64,000 bases of DNA from Hyphococcus formosus (GCF_046736345.1 NZ_CP157210.1:186001-250000); one strand, 5' to 3'; positions 8,922 to 17,271 are shown, counted from the first letter of the stretch. Notes: generated by a model not told the origin, from the letters alone. Translations and numbers: made by a program.

Positions 8922-8956
8922 CCATGAAAATTATAACTAATTTTGATTTTTCATGG
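8922..8956. repeat. Inverted repeat in intergenic region
   Basis: CCATGAAAA (8922-8930) and TTTTCATGG (8948-8956) form a perfect 9-bp inverted repeat with a 17-bp AT-rich centre, 61 bp before the 63-aa gene. It could be an operator or a promoter-region hairpin. Confidence 0.35.
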
Positions 8957-9017
8957 AACGCAATGCGGCTTTCGCTGTTTCCGAATTCTTCGACGTAAGC
9001 AAAACACGGAGACTTTT

Positions 9018-9209
9018 ATGCGTAAGACGACTTATCTGTTTGAAGCATTAGACAGTAAAGGGAAAACATTGCGCCGCTGTTCCCAACGTTGTGATGGAAT
9101 TAGCGCGAATGAACGAACACAAGGTCTTTTGGCTTCAACCCCGAATGCCGCTGCAGTCTTTGGTTATGAACGGCGCGGCCACCAAGTCCATTCGGCTTAT
9201 CGCAATTAG
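9018..9209 (+). CDS. Hypothetical 63-aa protein
   Basis: This is a small basic soluble protein beginning MRKTTYLFEALDSKGKTLRR and ending RRGHQVHSAYRN, with no transmembrane segment or signal peptide. I do not recognise a family. I chose the ATG at 9018 because the upstream in-frame codons look non-coding and GGAG-like bases precede it. Its stop codon (9207-9209) abuts the stop codon of the convergent DNA methyltransferase with no gap. Whether it is translated is uncertain; its mid-length open frame and the upstream AT-rich region are the only support. Confidence 0.45.
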   Translation: MRKTTYLFEALDSKGKTLRRCSQRCDGISANERTQGLLASTPNAAAVFGYERRGHQVHSAYRN

Positions 9210-10382
9210 CTAAGCCGCTTTTCTGTTGCGCTTAACCCCTAGCGATGGTTCGAAGATTTGTTCTGCGAGCCATCGCACCACCGGCACGCAAACGCCATCA
9301 CCTGTTAGTTTAAGCGCCGCTGTATTATTTTCTGGCAGTATATAGTTTTCCGGTAGCCCCATCAGGCGTGCCGTTTCGCGCGGGGTAAAGAGACGTGACC
9401 TGACATTGCCGTTCTCAATTGCGAAAACAATCTGCCGCGATGATCCGCCAGCAGGGGTGCGCAAACACCCGGCCAATCCGTCAAACCGCGCTTCGATGCG
9501 CTGAACCGATTTGCCATCAACCGTGCGCGTACGCCGAAATGCTGTGCCGACACGGCGGGCACGATATTTGATCAGCGCGTCAATACGCTGGCGTTGGCTG
9601 TCGCTCATCATACTTAAAAGACGCGCGGTCTGCGCTGGCTTATGCCAATCCGGCGTATCCCACTCGATTATATCCGATAGGCGGGTGCGGTTTTGGCTTT
9701 TTAGCGAAACATCCAACCACCCCCAGTTTTTTTGTGCCTTCGATGAAAGATGCGTCAACGCGTGGTGCAGGGCGCTTGGCGCGAGCGTTGCGGAGGGCGT
9801 TTCATCAGCCATTAAAGGAGAAACACCATCCGCAAATCCGAGGATGAATAATCGCGGCCGTGACTGCGGCACAAAATTTTTCGCATCGACAACAAGTGCG
9901 GTCGCCTGGTAATTTTGCTGCGCTAGACATTCTATGATCGTTGCGAAGTCGCGCCCGCCATTCGAGGTCAAAAGGCCGGTGACATTCTCGATGGCGATAA
10001 TTTTTGGCCCATGTCGATTTGCGATCATGCCTTCCATGATTTTCCAAAATGGAAAGAAGACACCGCTGCGTTCGGCGCGAATACCGCCGCGCGCGCCCGC
10101 AAGCGATAGGTCCTGACACGGGAATGATGCCCATGCGAGATCCGGTGTCTGGTCCGGCAACCGCGATAAGGTCAGATCGTTTATGTCGCCTTCGAACAAA
10201 TCGCTGCCGCCAAAATTACGGCGATAGGCGGCGCATTTTTCCGGATCGATATCATTCGATAAAAGGCATTGCCAAGCGGCCCCAAGGCCGGCGCGGGCCA
10301 TGCCGCCACCAGCAAAAAACTCAAGGAAGGTATAGCTACCGGGCATTCTTTTGTTTTTATTCCGCTCGATTCGTTTTGCCAT
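9210..10382 (-). CDS. DNA (cytosine-5) methyltransferase, orphan
   Basis: The protein (390 aa from this start) carries the C5-methyltransferase motifs in order: motif I FLEFFAGGGMARAGLG, motif IV SFPCQDLSLAG with the catalytic Cys of PCQ, motif VI AIENVTGLL, motif VIII VPQSRPRLFILG, then a compact target-recognition region, motif IX (GLAGCLRTPAGGSSRQ) and motif X (GDGVCVPVVRWLAEQI). It should transfer a methyl group from SAM to cytosine C5 in a short DNA site. No restriction endonuclease or Vsr gene lies beside it, so it is an orphan or regulatory methylase. The start is uncertain: in-frame starts exist at 10448, 10382 and 10346, none with a clear Shine-Dalgarno. The MPGSYTFLEF start at 10346 is the minimum. 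Confidence 0.88.
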   Translation of the reverse strand: MAKRIERNKNKRMPGSYTFLEFFAGGGMARAGLGAAWQCLLSNDIDPEKCAAYRRNFGGSDLFEGDINDLTLSRLPDQTPDLAWASFPCQDLSLAGARGGIRAERSGVFFPFWKIMEGMIANRHGPKIIAIENVTGLLTSNGGRDFATIIECLAQQNYQATALVVDAKNFVPQSRPRLFILGFADGVSPLMADETPSATLAPSALHHALTHLSSKAQKNWGWLDVSLKSQNRTRLSDIIEWDTPDWHKPAQTARLLSMMSDSQRQRIDALIKYRARRVGTAFRRTRTVDGKSVQRIEARFDGLAGCLRTPAGGSSRQIVFAIENGNVRSRLFTPRETARLMGLPENYILPENNTAALKLTGDGVCVPVVRWLAEQIFEPSLGVKRNRKAA

Positions 10383-10625
10383 ATGGCGTGGGCTTATTTT
10401 GCGATACAGGTTGATTTGGGTGGGCGGCGTGCCCCAATCCTGCCACATTCATCCGCATACGCATGGCCCGTGCCATAATTGCGTCACGATTGCCGTGTTT
10501 CCGCCGCAATTCAAGCAATTTCTCGAATTTGTGTAGCGCTGTTTACATTGACCTAACCATTCTGCTGCCGCACATTGGGACCGGGCGCTAAGGGGGTCTA
10601 TCGCACTAGTCCATAGGAGACGCGA

Positions 10626-11771
10626 ATGCCCTTGATGGAAACATTATCAAAACGGACGCTGTCGCGACGGCGATCAAGTTTAAAAATTGCGGCGATTGCC
10701 GCCACAACTGCGTTTGGGTCAGTAGCGTTCGGTGTTCCTGCCAATGCGGCGACGCAAGGTTCGGCGGGTTCTGCCCTGAGTTCTATGTCAATTGTGTCGG
10801 TTTCATCAGATATGATGCTCACGGTCGCGGATCGTGAAGATCGGTCCGAACGTCGTGGTGGCGGCGATCGCCGAGCGGATCGGCCGAATAGGCGTGATGA
10901 TCGCGGGTCGCGGCGTAACGGAAGTCCGCGTGAAGGTGCGCGGCAGCGGAACCGAGAGGCCCGTCGTGCTGACCGTCCACGGAATCAGGAGCGGCGCCGC
11001 GCACAAGATCGCGAACATCGCCGCGATGCGCGAAATAACAATGAACGTCGCCGAAATGCGCAAAATGATGGTCAGAACCGGCGCGAGGCACAGCGCAATG
11101 ATCAGCGCGAACGTCGCGCGCAGGGCAATGATCAACGACGTGAAGCCCAGCGTGGCGAGCGTCGCCGCGAAACGCAGCGCAATAATCAACAACGTGAACG
11201 TCGCGCGGATCGCCGAGATCGTCGCGAAGCTTATCGGGACGGGCGCAAGGACCAGCGCCGCGCCGACCGCGGTGATCGACGAGAGGCCTATCGCGACGGA
11301 CGGCGTGACCAACGCCGAATAGATCGGAGTCGCGAACGTGACGCCTATCGCGATGGTCGCCGAGATCAACGGCGTGATTATCGTGATCGCCGGAAGGATC
11401 GCTACGCCCATGATCGCCGCTATCGGCGGGCTGATGGTCGGCGCTATCGCTCCGGTCACTATAAACATCCGAGAGTTCGTTATGGCGGCCGCCATTATGG
11501 GCACGGACATGGCCCCCGTCGCGGACATGGATATTGGTGCGCTAGCCACTCCATTTTCCACTACTACCGTGGCTATGACCCATTTGGCTGGGCCTATGTG
11601 AGCTTTGGCTGGAACCTCTATTCGTCGTCCTATATCCGTGATTGTGACGTCGTTTCCCAAACCTTCTATCGCCGCGGGCGACGCTATGAAGAAGTGGCTC
11701 TGCTTTGTTACGACAGTTGGGGATATGGCTATATCAAGCCAGGCAGCCGGCGGGTCTATCGCACTTATTGA
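10626..11771 (+). CDS. Exported Arg/Asp-rich low-complexity protein, unknown function
   Basis: This 381-aa protein has a Sec-type leader (hydrophobic IAAIAATTAFGSVAFGVPANA, cleavage likely near residue 41). A region from about 68 to 300 is dominated by Arg, Asp, Gln, Asn and Glu. Residues 199-255 hold three 19-residue repeats with core AYRDGRxDQRR. The C-terminal 80 residues (about 300-381) are different: rich in Tyr, Trp and Gly, with Cys305, Cys340 and Cys361, looking like a small folded domain. AGGAG precedes the ATG at normal spacing, and a strong terminator follows. It is a single-gene unit. I do not recognise a family with an assigned role. The charge pattern suggests binding of nucleic acid or anionic polymer outside the cytoplasm, which is inference only. 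Confidence 0.7.
   Translation: MPLMETLSKRTLSRRRSSLKIAAIAATTAFGSVAFGVPANAATQGSAGSALSSMSIVSVSSDMMLTVADREDRSERRGGGDRRADRPNRRDDRGSRRNGSPREGARQRNREARRADRPRNQERRRAQDREHRRDARNNNERRRNAQNDGQNRREAQRNDQRERRAQGNDQRREAQRGERRRETQRNNQQRERRADRRDRREAYRDGRKDQRRADRGDRREAYRDGRRDQRRIDRSRERDAYRDGRRDQRRDYRDRRKDRYAHDRRYRRADGRRYRSGHYKHPRVRYGGRHYGHGHGPRRGHGYWCASHSIFHYYRGYDPFGWAYVSFGWNLYSSSYIRDCDVVSQTFYRRGRRYEEVALLCYDSWGYGYIKPGSRRVYRTY
11220..11390 (+). repeat. Three tandem 57-bp coding repeats
   Basis: Codons 199-217, 218-236 and 237-255 of the Arg/Asp-rich gene encode three 19-residue units sharing AYRDGRxDQRR. The period is exactly 57 bp; the third-codon positions have diverged, so the repeat is not a very recent duplication. 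Confidence 0.8.
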
Positions 11772-11798
11772 TAGGCGGGCGATATAAACAGCATTAAA

Positions 11799-11823
11799 AG
11801 GCACCGGGCTCCGGTGCCTTTTT
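11799..11823 (+). terminator. Intrinsic terminator after Arg/Asp-rich gene
   Basis: A perfect 9-bp stem AGGCACCGG / CCGGTGCCT closes on loop GCT and is followed by TTTTT, 28 bp after the stop codon. Confidence 0.92.
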
Positions 11824-11927
11824 CGTTGATTTGTAACGGTTTTTGCGTGGGGCCAAGCATATTCCATTGACCAATTGGCCCGACTCTGTGGACAAGAGCG
11901 AGTTCATCGCCAGCTGTCGCGTGTCAT

Positions 11928-12971
11928 ATGAAGTCAAAGCCTAAAGCCAGATCGCAATCGTTCGTCGCTGCCTTGTTCGCAGTGCCGTTTCTGATGGGCG
12001 TTGCGAATGCCGCGGTGGGAATAGGGCTTGAGGATGTGCAGGTCGGGGAGCGGAACCTGCAAACCCGTATTGCGTTAATTTGCGACGGCCCGTGCAGCAT
12101 TGAAAAGCGCGCCGATGAGCAATTTTTCTTGCGCGGTGTTTCGTCGGATATGACGCTTGATCTGTCTGACCGCAGCAAAAATATCGAAGGGTTTGAGCTG
12201 GTCCCTGATCGGGCCGGAAGCGTGATGAGCGTAAAACCTGCGCGCTTGATTGAATATGCGAATGCAAAGCCATGCGTAATTGCCGAGCGGGCAGCGACCT
12301 GTATCGATCTCTTTTTTGCGGACGCTAAACCGCGCGAAGCCAAGATTGCAACGCCGGTGCTCAATGCATCCCTGCCAAAGACAGCGCCGCCAGCCTTGCG
12401 TGAAAGTGCGCCCGAGCGCTTGTCTCGGTTTGCCGCATTGGCACCGCCCGAGCGTCTAGCGCCGCCAACCGGGGCGCGCCTTGCCAGTGTTCAGCCCGTA
12501 CAAAACCCACCTGTACCGACCTTGCGCGAGCGTGAGGTCGTTGCCCCGGCGGAGCCACAGCGAACGCAGCAGCAAAGTGCGAACGCGATCCAGACCGGTG
12601 CTCGCGCGCCTCAACCGGCCGAAGGGTTCAACTATGCCGAAAAGGTCAAAGCCCTTTTGGGTAAAAACCTGTCGCCCGGCTATTGCGCGTCGGCTAAGGC
12701 AAATCTTCAAAGCGATGCGTGGGCGCTCGAATCCATGGTTGATGTCGGGCTTTGCGAGGCGGCCGCAGGGAATGCGGAACTGGCGGAAACCATGCTTTCG
12801 CGTTTGCTCGAATATACGCCCGATAATTATGAGGCCCATGTGGGGCGGGCTTTGATTGCCCTTCAGGCGGGTGAGAAAAGCGTCGCCCGGCGCTATTTCC
12901 AGGATGCGCTCGATGCACCGCCGCCGATTGAGGAATCGACCCGCATCGTAGAGGCCATGCGCGCATTATAG
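11928..12971 (+). CDS. Exported hypothetical protein with C-terminal TPR-like helices
   Basis: This 347-aa protein has an N-terminal signal peptide (basic KSKPKARSQ then FVAALFAVPFLMGVANA, cleavage near residue 28). It has an N-terminal beta-rich domain of about 120 residues with four Cys (ICDGPCSI, KPCV, ATCI), a Pro/Ala/Gln-rich linker (about 145-225), and a C-terminal helical segment with TPR-like spacing (AELAETMLSRLLEYTPDNYE, ALIALQAGEKSVARRYFQDAL). The likely location is the periplasm. No family name is recognised. It follows the terminator of the preceding gene and lies 92 bp before glyQ on the same strand. Its start has no strong Shine-Dalgarno. Confidence 0.65.
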   Translation: MKSKPKARSQSFVAALFAVPFLMGVANAAVGIGLEDVQVGERNLQTRIALICDGPCSIEKRADEQFFLRGVSSDMTLDLSDRSKNIEGFELVPDRAGSVMSVKPARLIEYANAKPCVIAERAATCIDLFFADAKPREAKIATPVLNASLPKTAPPALRESAPERLSRFAALAPPERLAPPTGARLASVQPVQNPPVPTLREREVVAPAEPQRTQQQSANAIQTGARAPQPAEGFNYAEKVKALLGKNLSPGYCASAKANLQSDAWALESMVDVGLCEAAAGNAELAETMLSRLLEYTPDNYEAHVGRALIALQAGEKSVARRYFQDALDAPPPIEESTRIVEAMRAL

Positions 12972-13063
12972 CCGCAAATTCGGGAAAATGGCCGGCTCCA
13001 CGCCTTCCAACGCTTGACCTTGCCAAGGGGCGCTTTTAGCGTCCGCGCAAATTTCAACCGGCT

Positions 13064-14020
13064 ATGATTGGCGCGAATACAATGACAACGCAGAAAAAGA
13101 AACAATCCTTCCAAGGACTGATCCTGACGCTTCAGCAATTTTGGGCGGATCAGGGCTGCGTGATCTTGCAACCTTATGACAAGGAAGTCGGGGCGGGTAC
13201 ATTCCACCCGGCGACCACATTGCGGTCTTTGGGGCCGAAGCCTTGGAAGGCGGCATATGTTCAGCCCTGTCGCCGTCCGACTGATGGACGCTTTGGGGCC
13301 AATCCAAACCGCTTTCAGCATTACTACCAGTTTCAGGTCGTGCTTAAGCCATCGCCGGAAAATATTCAGGAGCTTTATCTTCAGTCGCTTGATGCGATTG
13401 GTGTTGATCGCTCCGTACACGATATTCGTTTTGTCGAAGACGATTGGGAAAGCCCGACGCTTGGTGCATGGGGTCTTGGTTGGGAGGTTTGGTGCGATGG
13501 CATGGAAGTCACGCAGTTTACCTATTTCCAACAAGTCGGCGGATTTGACTGCAAGCCCGTGACCGGTGAAATCACCTATGGGCTTGAACGTCTTGCGATG
13601 TATGTACAGGGCGTCGACAATGGATATGACCTCGACTTTAATGGCGCTGAGGGTGATGACGCGGTCACCTATGGTGACGTGTTCCACCAACAGGAAGTCG
13701 AGTTTTCAAACTATAATTTTGACCTTGCGGATACGGATGTTCTCCTTGATCAGTTCCGCGAAGCGGAAGCCGCATGCCTAAGCGTTATCGAAGCCGGGAA
13801 AGCGGCGGGCGTGTCTTATGCTTTGCCCGCTTATGATCATTGTATCGCGGCGAGCCATCTTTTTAACCTGTTGGATGCGCGGGGTGTTATCTCCGCAACG
13901 GAACGCCAATCCTATATTCTTCGTGTGCGGACATTGGCAAAAGCCTGTTGCGAGGCTTGGCTTGAAAGCCCACAAGGCCGCAGCGCAGGCGCGGGGATTG
14001 TTGACTACGCGGAGGCATGA
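13064..14020 (+). CDS. glyQ: Glycyl-tRNA synthetase alpha subunit
   Basis: This is the alpha subunit of the heterotetrameric (alpha2beta2) bacterial GlyRS and holds the class II active site that activates glycine with ATP. It is 318 aa. Strong family signatures are QQFWADQGCVILQPYDKEVG, GAGTFHPATTLRSLGPKPW, YVQPCRRPTDGRFGANPNR, QHYYQFQVVLKPSP and FTYFQQVGGFDCKPVTGEIT. An in-frame ATG at 13082 (MTTQKKK) is an equally likely start, since neither has a clear Shine-Dalgarno. The stop codon overlaps the start of the next gene (ATGA). The beta subunit gene is about 3.2 kb downstream rather than adjacent. Confidence 0.97.
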   Translation: MIGANTMTTQKKKQSFQGLILTLQQFWADQGCVILQPYDKEVGAGTFHPATTLRSLGPKPWKAAYVQPCRRPTDGRFGANPNRFQHYYQFQVVLKPSPENIQELYLQSLDAIGVDRSVHDIRFVEDDWESPTLGAWGLGWEVWCDGMEVTQFTYFQQVGGFDCKPVTGEITYGLERLAMYVQGVDNGYDLDFNGAEGDDAVTYGDVFHQQEVEFSNYNFDLADTDVLLDQFREAEAACLSVIEAGKAAGVSYALPAYDHCIAASHLFNLLDARGVISATERQSYILRVRTLAKACCEAWLESPQGRSAGAGIVDYAEA

Positions 14021-14493
14021 TGGCCAAGGCTTCTTTGCCGATTGAAGGCGGGTGTCAGTGCGGTGCATTGCGCTATGAAATCGCGGCGCCACCCCTCATG
14101 ATCTATGCTTGCCATTGCACAAATTGCCAAAAGCAAACCGGTAGCGCATTCGTTTTATCTGCGACCGTTCCGGAAGCGGCCTTCTCATTCACTGCGGGAA
14201 AGCCCGCCAAAACCGAATGGGTGTCTGACGCGGGGAATAAACGCTATGGTCATTATTGCCGCGATTGCGGTAGCCGGATTGCCAATGGTCAGGACCCGTC
14301 AATCGGAATTTTAAGCCTCCGTGCAGGGACTTTTGATGATACGAGCTGGGTTCGCCCGGCTGGTCACATTTGGGTCAAAAGCGCTCAAAGCTGGATCAAG
14401 TTTGCCGATGACGATTTATTGTCAAATGAACAGCCCACGGATTACGCGCCCTATGTGGCGCGCTTTAAAAGCTTTGATTTATTCGCCAATTAG
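14017..14493 (+). CDS. GFA-family zinc-binding protein
   Basis: This 158-aa protein belongs to the GFA (glutathione-dependent formaldehyde-activating enzyme-like) family. Cys motifs for two zinc sites are visible: GGCQCGALRYEI, ACHCTNCQKQTGSAF and YCRDCGSRIAN. Most members of this family are uncharacterised, and the formaldehyde-glutathione activity shown for Gfa cannot be assumed here. It overlaps glyQ by 4 bp (ATGA), indicating translational coupling. The downstream DUF1761 gene follows after 75 bp. It is cytosolic, with no signal peptide. Confidence 0.88.
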   Translation: MMAKASLPIEGGCQCGALRYEIAAPPLMIYACHCTNCQKQTGSAFVLSATVPEAAFSFTAGKPAKTEWVSDAGNKRYGHYCRDCGSRIANGQDPSIGILSLRAGTFDDTSWVRPAGHIWVKSAQSWIKFADDDLLSNEQPTDYAPYVARFKSFDLFAN

Positions 14494-14568
14494 CTGCGTT
14501 TTATGGCCATTGCTCGCGTTTTGCGAAGCACCCTATAATCAGCCCTCAACATAAAAGGGAGGGTTATC

Positions 14569-14976
14569 ATGCCCAAAGTTTTAGGTCTTAGTCTCGTTGG
14601 GGTTCTGGTCGCGACTTTGGCGTTCTGGATATCTGGTTTTGTGTGGTATGGATTGCTGTTTGCCGAAGCGTGGATGACGGCAAACAATATTTCTCCGGAT
14701 GCGGAGGGCAGCTTCGATCTCTATATGGTTGGCGGTATCGTCATCACCTTGATGCAGGTGATCGGGATCGGGCTGGTCATGAAATGGAAAGGGGTGATTA
14801 GCCTCGCCGATGCTGTCAAAGTTGCCTTGGTGTTGTGGTTCTTTTTTGGCCTGCCATTTTCGAACTATGCCTATCTCTATAATCCGGCCCACAGCACGAC
14901 CTTGTTGTTGATTGATGCATCGCATCTTTTGGTCGGTTGGGTCATCTCGGCGGTAATTCTCGCTTTGATAAAATAG
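14569..14976 (+). CDS. DUF1761 membrane protein
   Basis: This 135-aa protein has four predicted transmembrane segments (about 5-28, 50-70, 82-102, 112-134). The line FWISGFVWYGLLFAEAWM near the N-terminus and the C-terminal DASHLLVGWVISAVIL fit DUF1761. Function is unknown. A good Shine-Dalgarno (GGGAGG) precedes the ATG. A hairpin follows at 15004. Confidence 0.8.
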   Translation: MPKVLGLSLVGVLVATLAFWISGFVWYGLLFAEAWMTANNISPDAEGSFDLYMVGGIVITLMQVIGIGLVMKWKGVISLADAVKVALVLWFFFGLPFSNYAYLYNPAHSTTLLLIDASHLLVGWVISAVILALIK

Positions 14977-15003
14977 GGGCGAACGCCCATCATTATTGCA
15001 ACA

Positions 15004-15026
15004 GGGCGGCGTTCGCGCCGCCCTTT
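15004..15026 (+). terminator. Probable weak terminator before mtgA
   Basis: A perfect 8-bp GC stem GGGCGGCG / CGCCGCCC closes on a TTCG tetraloop and is followed by only TTT. It is 27 bp after the DUF1761 stop; termination may be partial. Confidence 0.6.
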
Positions 15027-15042
15027 GTAATGGGGTGATGCT

Positions 15043-15789
15043 ATGGCGTTGACTGCGCCAAAACGAAAACGAAAAACCAAGCGGCGCAAGAAAAAAGCGG
15101 CAAAGGGCCGTGTTGCGCGCGGGTTGAGGCTGGCCGGGTTTGCGTTGATTGGGTTGGTGCTCGGCTCCGTCCTTTGGGCGGGGCTTTATCGGGTTGCGCC
15201 GCCGCCGGGCACCTTGTTGATGCTCCAGCGGAAAATGAGCGGCGATGTCATCATCCACCCATGGGTGCCGCTTGATGAGATTTCACCACATCTGGTGACG
15301 GCCGTGATTGCCGCAGAAGACACACGGTTCTGCATCCATAATGGCATCGACCTAGAGGCCATCGACAAAGCCTTACTTGAAAAAAAGAACGGCAAAAAAC
15401 TGCGCGGCGCATCGACGATTTCGCAGCAGACGGCGAAGAATGCATTCTTTTGGAATGGCGGCGGTTGGGTCCGGAAGGGCGGCGAAGCATGGATGACGGT
15501 TTTGATCGAAACCGTCTGGCCAAAGCGCCGCATCATGGAAGTCTATCTCAATATCGCCGAATGGGGCGATGGGCATTTCGGGGCCGAGGCCGCCGCGCAG
15601 GCGCGCTTCGGTAAAAGTGCGCGCGATCTGACCCGACATGAAGCGGCGTTGCTCGCGAGTGTTCTGCCGAATCCGCATAAATGGCGGGTCGATCCGCCGG
15701 GGCCCTATGTGCGGGGTCGCGCTGCAACTATACGGGCACGGATGAATAATGTGCGCCGCGATGGGCTCGATCACTGCGTATTGCGTTAA
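15043..15789 (+). CDS. mtgA: Monofunctional peptidoglycan glycosyltransferase
   Basis: This 248-aa GT51 glycosyltransferase polymerises lipid II into glycan strands at the inner membrane. It has a very basic N-terminus (KRKRKTKRRKKKAA), one transmembrane helix (about 28-50), then the GT51 motifs: AAEDTRFCIHNGID with catalytic Glu92, KLRGASTISQQTAKN, ETVWPKRRIMEVYLNIAEWG with the second glutamate, and HEAALLASVLPNP. There is no transpeptidase domain and the length is typical of MtgA. It lies between the DUF1761 and SMR genes on the same strand; the SMR gene begins 11 bp after its stop, so these two probably share a transcript. Confidence 0.95.
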   Translation: MALTAPKRKRKTKRRKKKAAKGRVARGLRLAGFALIGLVLGSVLWAGLYRVAPPPGTLLMLQRKMSGDVIIHPWVPLDEISPHLVTAVIAAEDTRFCIHNGIDLEAIDKALLEKKNGKKLRGASTISQQTAKNAFFWNGGGWVRKGGEAWMTVLIETVWPKRRIMEVYLNIAEWGDGHFGAEAAAQARFGKSARDLTRHEAALLASVLPNPHKWRVDPPGPYVRGRAATIRARMNNVRRDGLDHCVLR

Positions 15790-15800
15790 CAGGAGTTTTT

Positions 15801-16136
15801 ATGCCGAACGCCTATATTCAATTGGCGATTGCCATCATCGCTGAGGTCATTGGCACCAGTTCACTGAAAGCGTCGGATAATTTCAGCAATCTCATTCCGA
15901 CCTTGCTGGTATTCGGCGGCTATGGAATTTCGTTTTACTTTTTGGCGAATGTCGTAAAGGAGATCCCGGTCGGGATTACCTATGCGATCTGGTCCGGGGC
16001 AGGGATTGTTTTGGTGGCGCTCATCAGCATCGTCATTTATCGCCAGGTGCCTGATTTCGCCGCATGGCTGGGCATGGGGCTCATCATTGCCGGTATTGTG
16101 GTGATGAATGTGTTTTCAAATATGACCGGGCACTAA
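15801..16136 (+). CDS. Small multidrug resistance (SMR, EmrE-like) transporter
   Basis: This 111-aa protein has four transmembrane helices and aligns by eye with EmrE: AIIAEVIGTSSLK in helix 1 with the essential Glu15 (Glu14 in EmrE), VGITYAIWSGAGIVLVALIS in helix 3 and GLIIAGIVVMNVFS in helix 4. Family members are dimeric proton antiporters for quaternary ammonium compounds or guanidinium. AIWSG and the EVIGTS context favour the EmrE rather than the SugE/Gdx branch, but the substrate is inferred. AGGAG precedes the ATG. Confidence 0.9.
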   Translation: MPNAYIQLAIAIIAEVIGTSSLKASDNFSNLIPTLLVFGGYGISFYFLANVVKEIPVGITYAIWSGAGIVLVALISIVIYRQVPDFAAWLGMGLIIAGIVVMNVFSNMTGH

Positions 16137-16144
16137 GACGCGAC

Positions 16145-16693
16145 TTATTCAACCCGTCTTACGGTGATCGTGCTGCCAAGCGGTTCAATACGCAGCTTGT
16201 AACTTCCGAGCATGGCACGTTTGATCTTCGCGGTTTTCATGCGGCTAACGGTCGTGCGCATCAGTTTTTTATCGGAATCAAGTTGCCGCCAGACCTGACC
16301 ATTTTCGAGCGTGATCGTCAGCTTGCCAAAGGGGTTTTTCTCGACATTTGTAATCGTCGCTTCGAAGCTATCGATCTTGTCGTCTTTGGTGGCTTTCTTC
16401 TTCAGGGTTTCCTTGCCGAAATCCTCGACCAGCTCCTCGCGGGTCGGCGGAATGACGGTTGCAAGCTCGACCTCTTTTTCGCTCATGACCTGATCAACCG
16501 CCTGATCGTTTTCAAAGGCTTTGTCAAAACATAAGAGCCGGTCCGCCGCATTGGAAATTTCGCGGCATTCCATCCCGGCCTCAAAGGCTTTTTTCGGATT
16601 AGGTTTTGCTTGCGCAGCGCCCACGGCCATCAAGCATAAAGCCCCGGTGCATAAAGACATTGAGATAGAAATGGCTTTACGGTTGACTGTCAT
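16145..16693 (-). CDS. Exported hypothetical protein with Cys-pair N-domain
   Basis: The 182-aa product has a signal peptide (MTVNRKAISISMSLCTGALC then a hydrophobic stretch ending AQA, cleavage near residue 29). The mature N-terminus reads CREISNAADRLLCFDKAF, a C-x(n)-RL-C-x-D pattern seen in several periplasmic protein families (for example VasI-like proteins). The remainder is beta-rich (EATITNVEKNPFGKLTITLENGQVWRQ). I chose the ATG at 16693 because GGGGAG precedes it with 7-nt spacing; longer in-frame starts add a segment that overlaps the divergent thioesterase gene. Function unknown. It is convergent with the SMR gene, 8 bp apart. Confidence 0.7.
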   Translation of the reverse strand: MTVNRKAISISMSLCTGALCLMAVGAAQAKPNPKKAFEAGMECREISNAADRLLCFDKAFENDQAVDQVMSEKEVELATVIPPTREELVEDFGKETLKKKATKDDKIDSFEATITNVEKNPFGKLTITLENGQVWRQLDSDKKLMRTTVSRMKTAKIKRAMLGSYKLRIEPLGSTITVRRVE

Positions 16694-16787
16694 CTCTGAA
16701 CTCCCCGGAGGCGGTTTGGCTGCGCCATGTAAAGGCATGCGCGTTGAAATAAAGATAAAGTAATTACCCTTGCGGTGAAAGTATACA

Positions 16788-17228
16788 ATGAAAACCTCTG
16801 AACGACACACAGATATTTTAAATGGTTATAAAGACGGTGGATCACGATTTAATGAGTGGTCTCGCGAAAAACTTGGCGATTTCACCCTGACTGACTGGAA
16901 ATGGGGGCAAATCCACCTGCGGTGGGATATTGATGATCGCTTTGTGATGCCCGATGGGGTGATGTTTGGCGGCCATATCGCCTCTGTCGCCGATCATGTG
17001 GCGGGCCTGACAGCGATGACCGTCTTGAGCGACAGCAAGGAGCGGTTTCGCACATCACGGCTTGAGACGAATTTTTTCCGCCCGCTTATGATGCCGCTTG
17101 CGGTGATCGAGGGGCGGGTGACCAATGCGTCAAAATCCCTGATCCATGTCGAGGCAGACTTCCTTAATGCCGATGAGAAGCTGGCCGTTCGGATAAATGC
17201 GGTGCAGGTTCGGCGGATGACGGGTTAA
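16788..17228 (+). CDS. PaaI-family hotdog thioesterase
   Basis: This 146-aa protein is a single hotdog fold. The active-site helix region reads MPDGVMFGGHIASVADHVAG, where PaaI-type acyl-CoA thioesterases carry HGG and a catalytic Asp. It is followed by RTSRLETNFFRPLMMPLAVI and IHVEADFLNADEKLAV, all standard in the family. The first position of the usual HGG motif is Phe here (FGGH). The expected reaction is hydrolysis of an acyl-CoA; the substrate is unknown. It is 43 bp upstream of glyS on the same strand and 94 bp from the divergent exported-protein gene. Confidence 0.82.
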   Translation: MKTSERHTDILNGYKDGGSRFNEWSREKLGDFTLTDWKWGQIHLRWDIDDRFVMPDGVMFGGHIASVADHVAGLTAMTVLSDSKERFRTSRLETNFFRPLMMPLAVIEGRVTNASKSLIHVEADFLNADEKLAVRINAVQVRRMTG

Positions 17229-17271
17229 AGCCGCTTGCTCATAGGGCCAAGCCCCACTAGAAACCGGCGCT

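Noticed and set aside
10834..11322. 162-codon open frame on the plus strand in another frame
   Set aside because: Frame shadow of the Arg/Asp-rich region; no start context and composition follows from codon periodicity.
10806..11867. 353-codon open frame on the minus strand
   Set aside because: It is antisense to the Arg/Asp-rich exported gene and rich in Ile/Ala/Thr because Arg/Asp codons read backwards avoid stops. The plus-strand gene has a signal peptide, Shine-Dalgarno and terminator.
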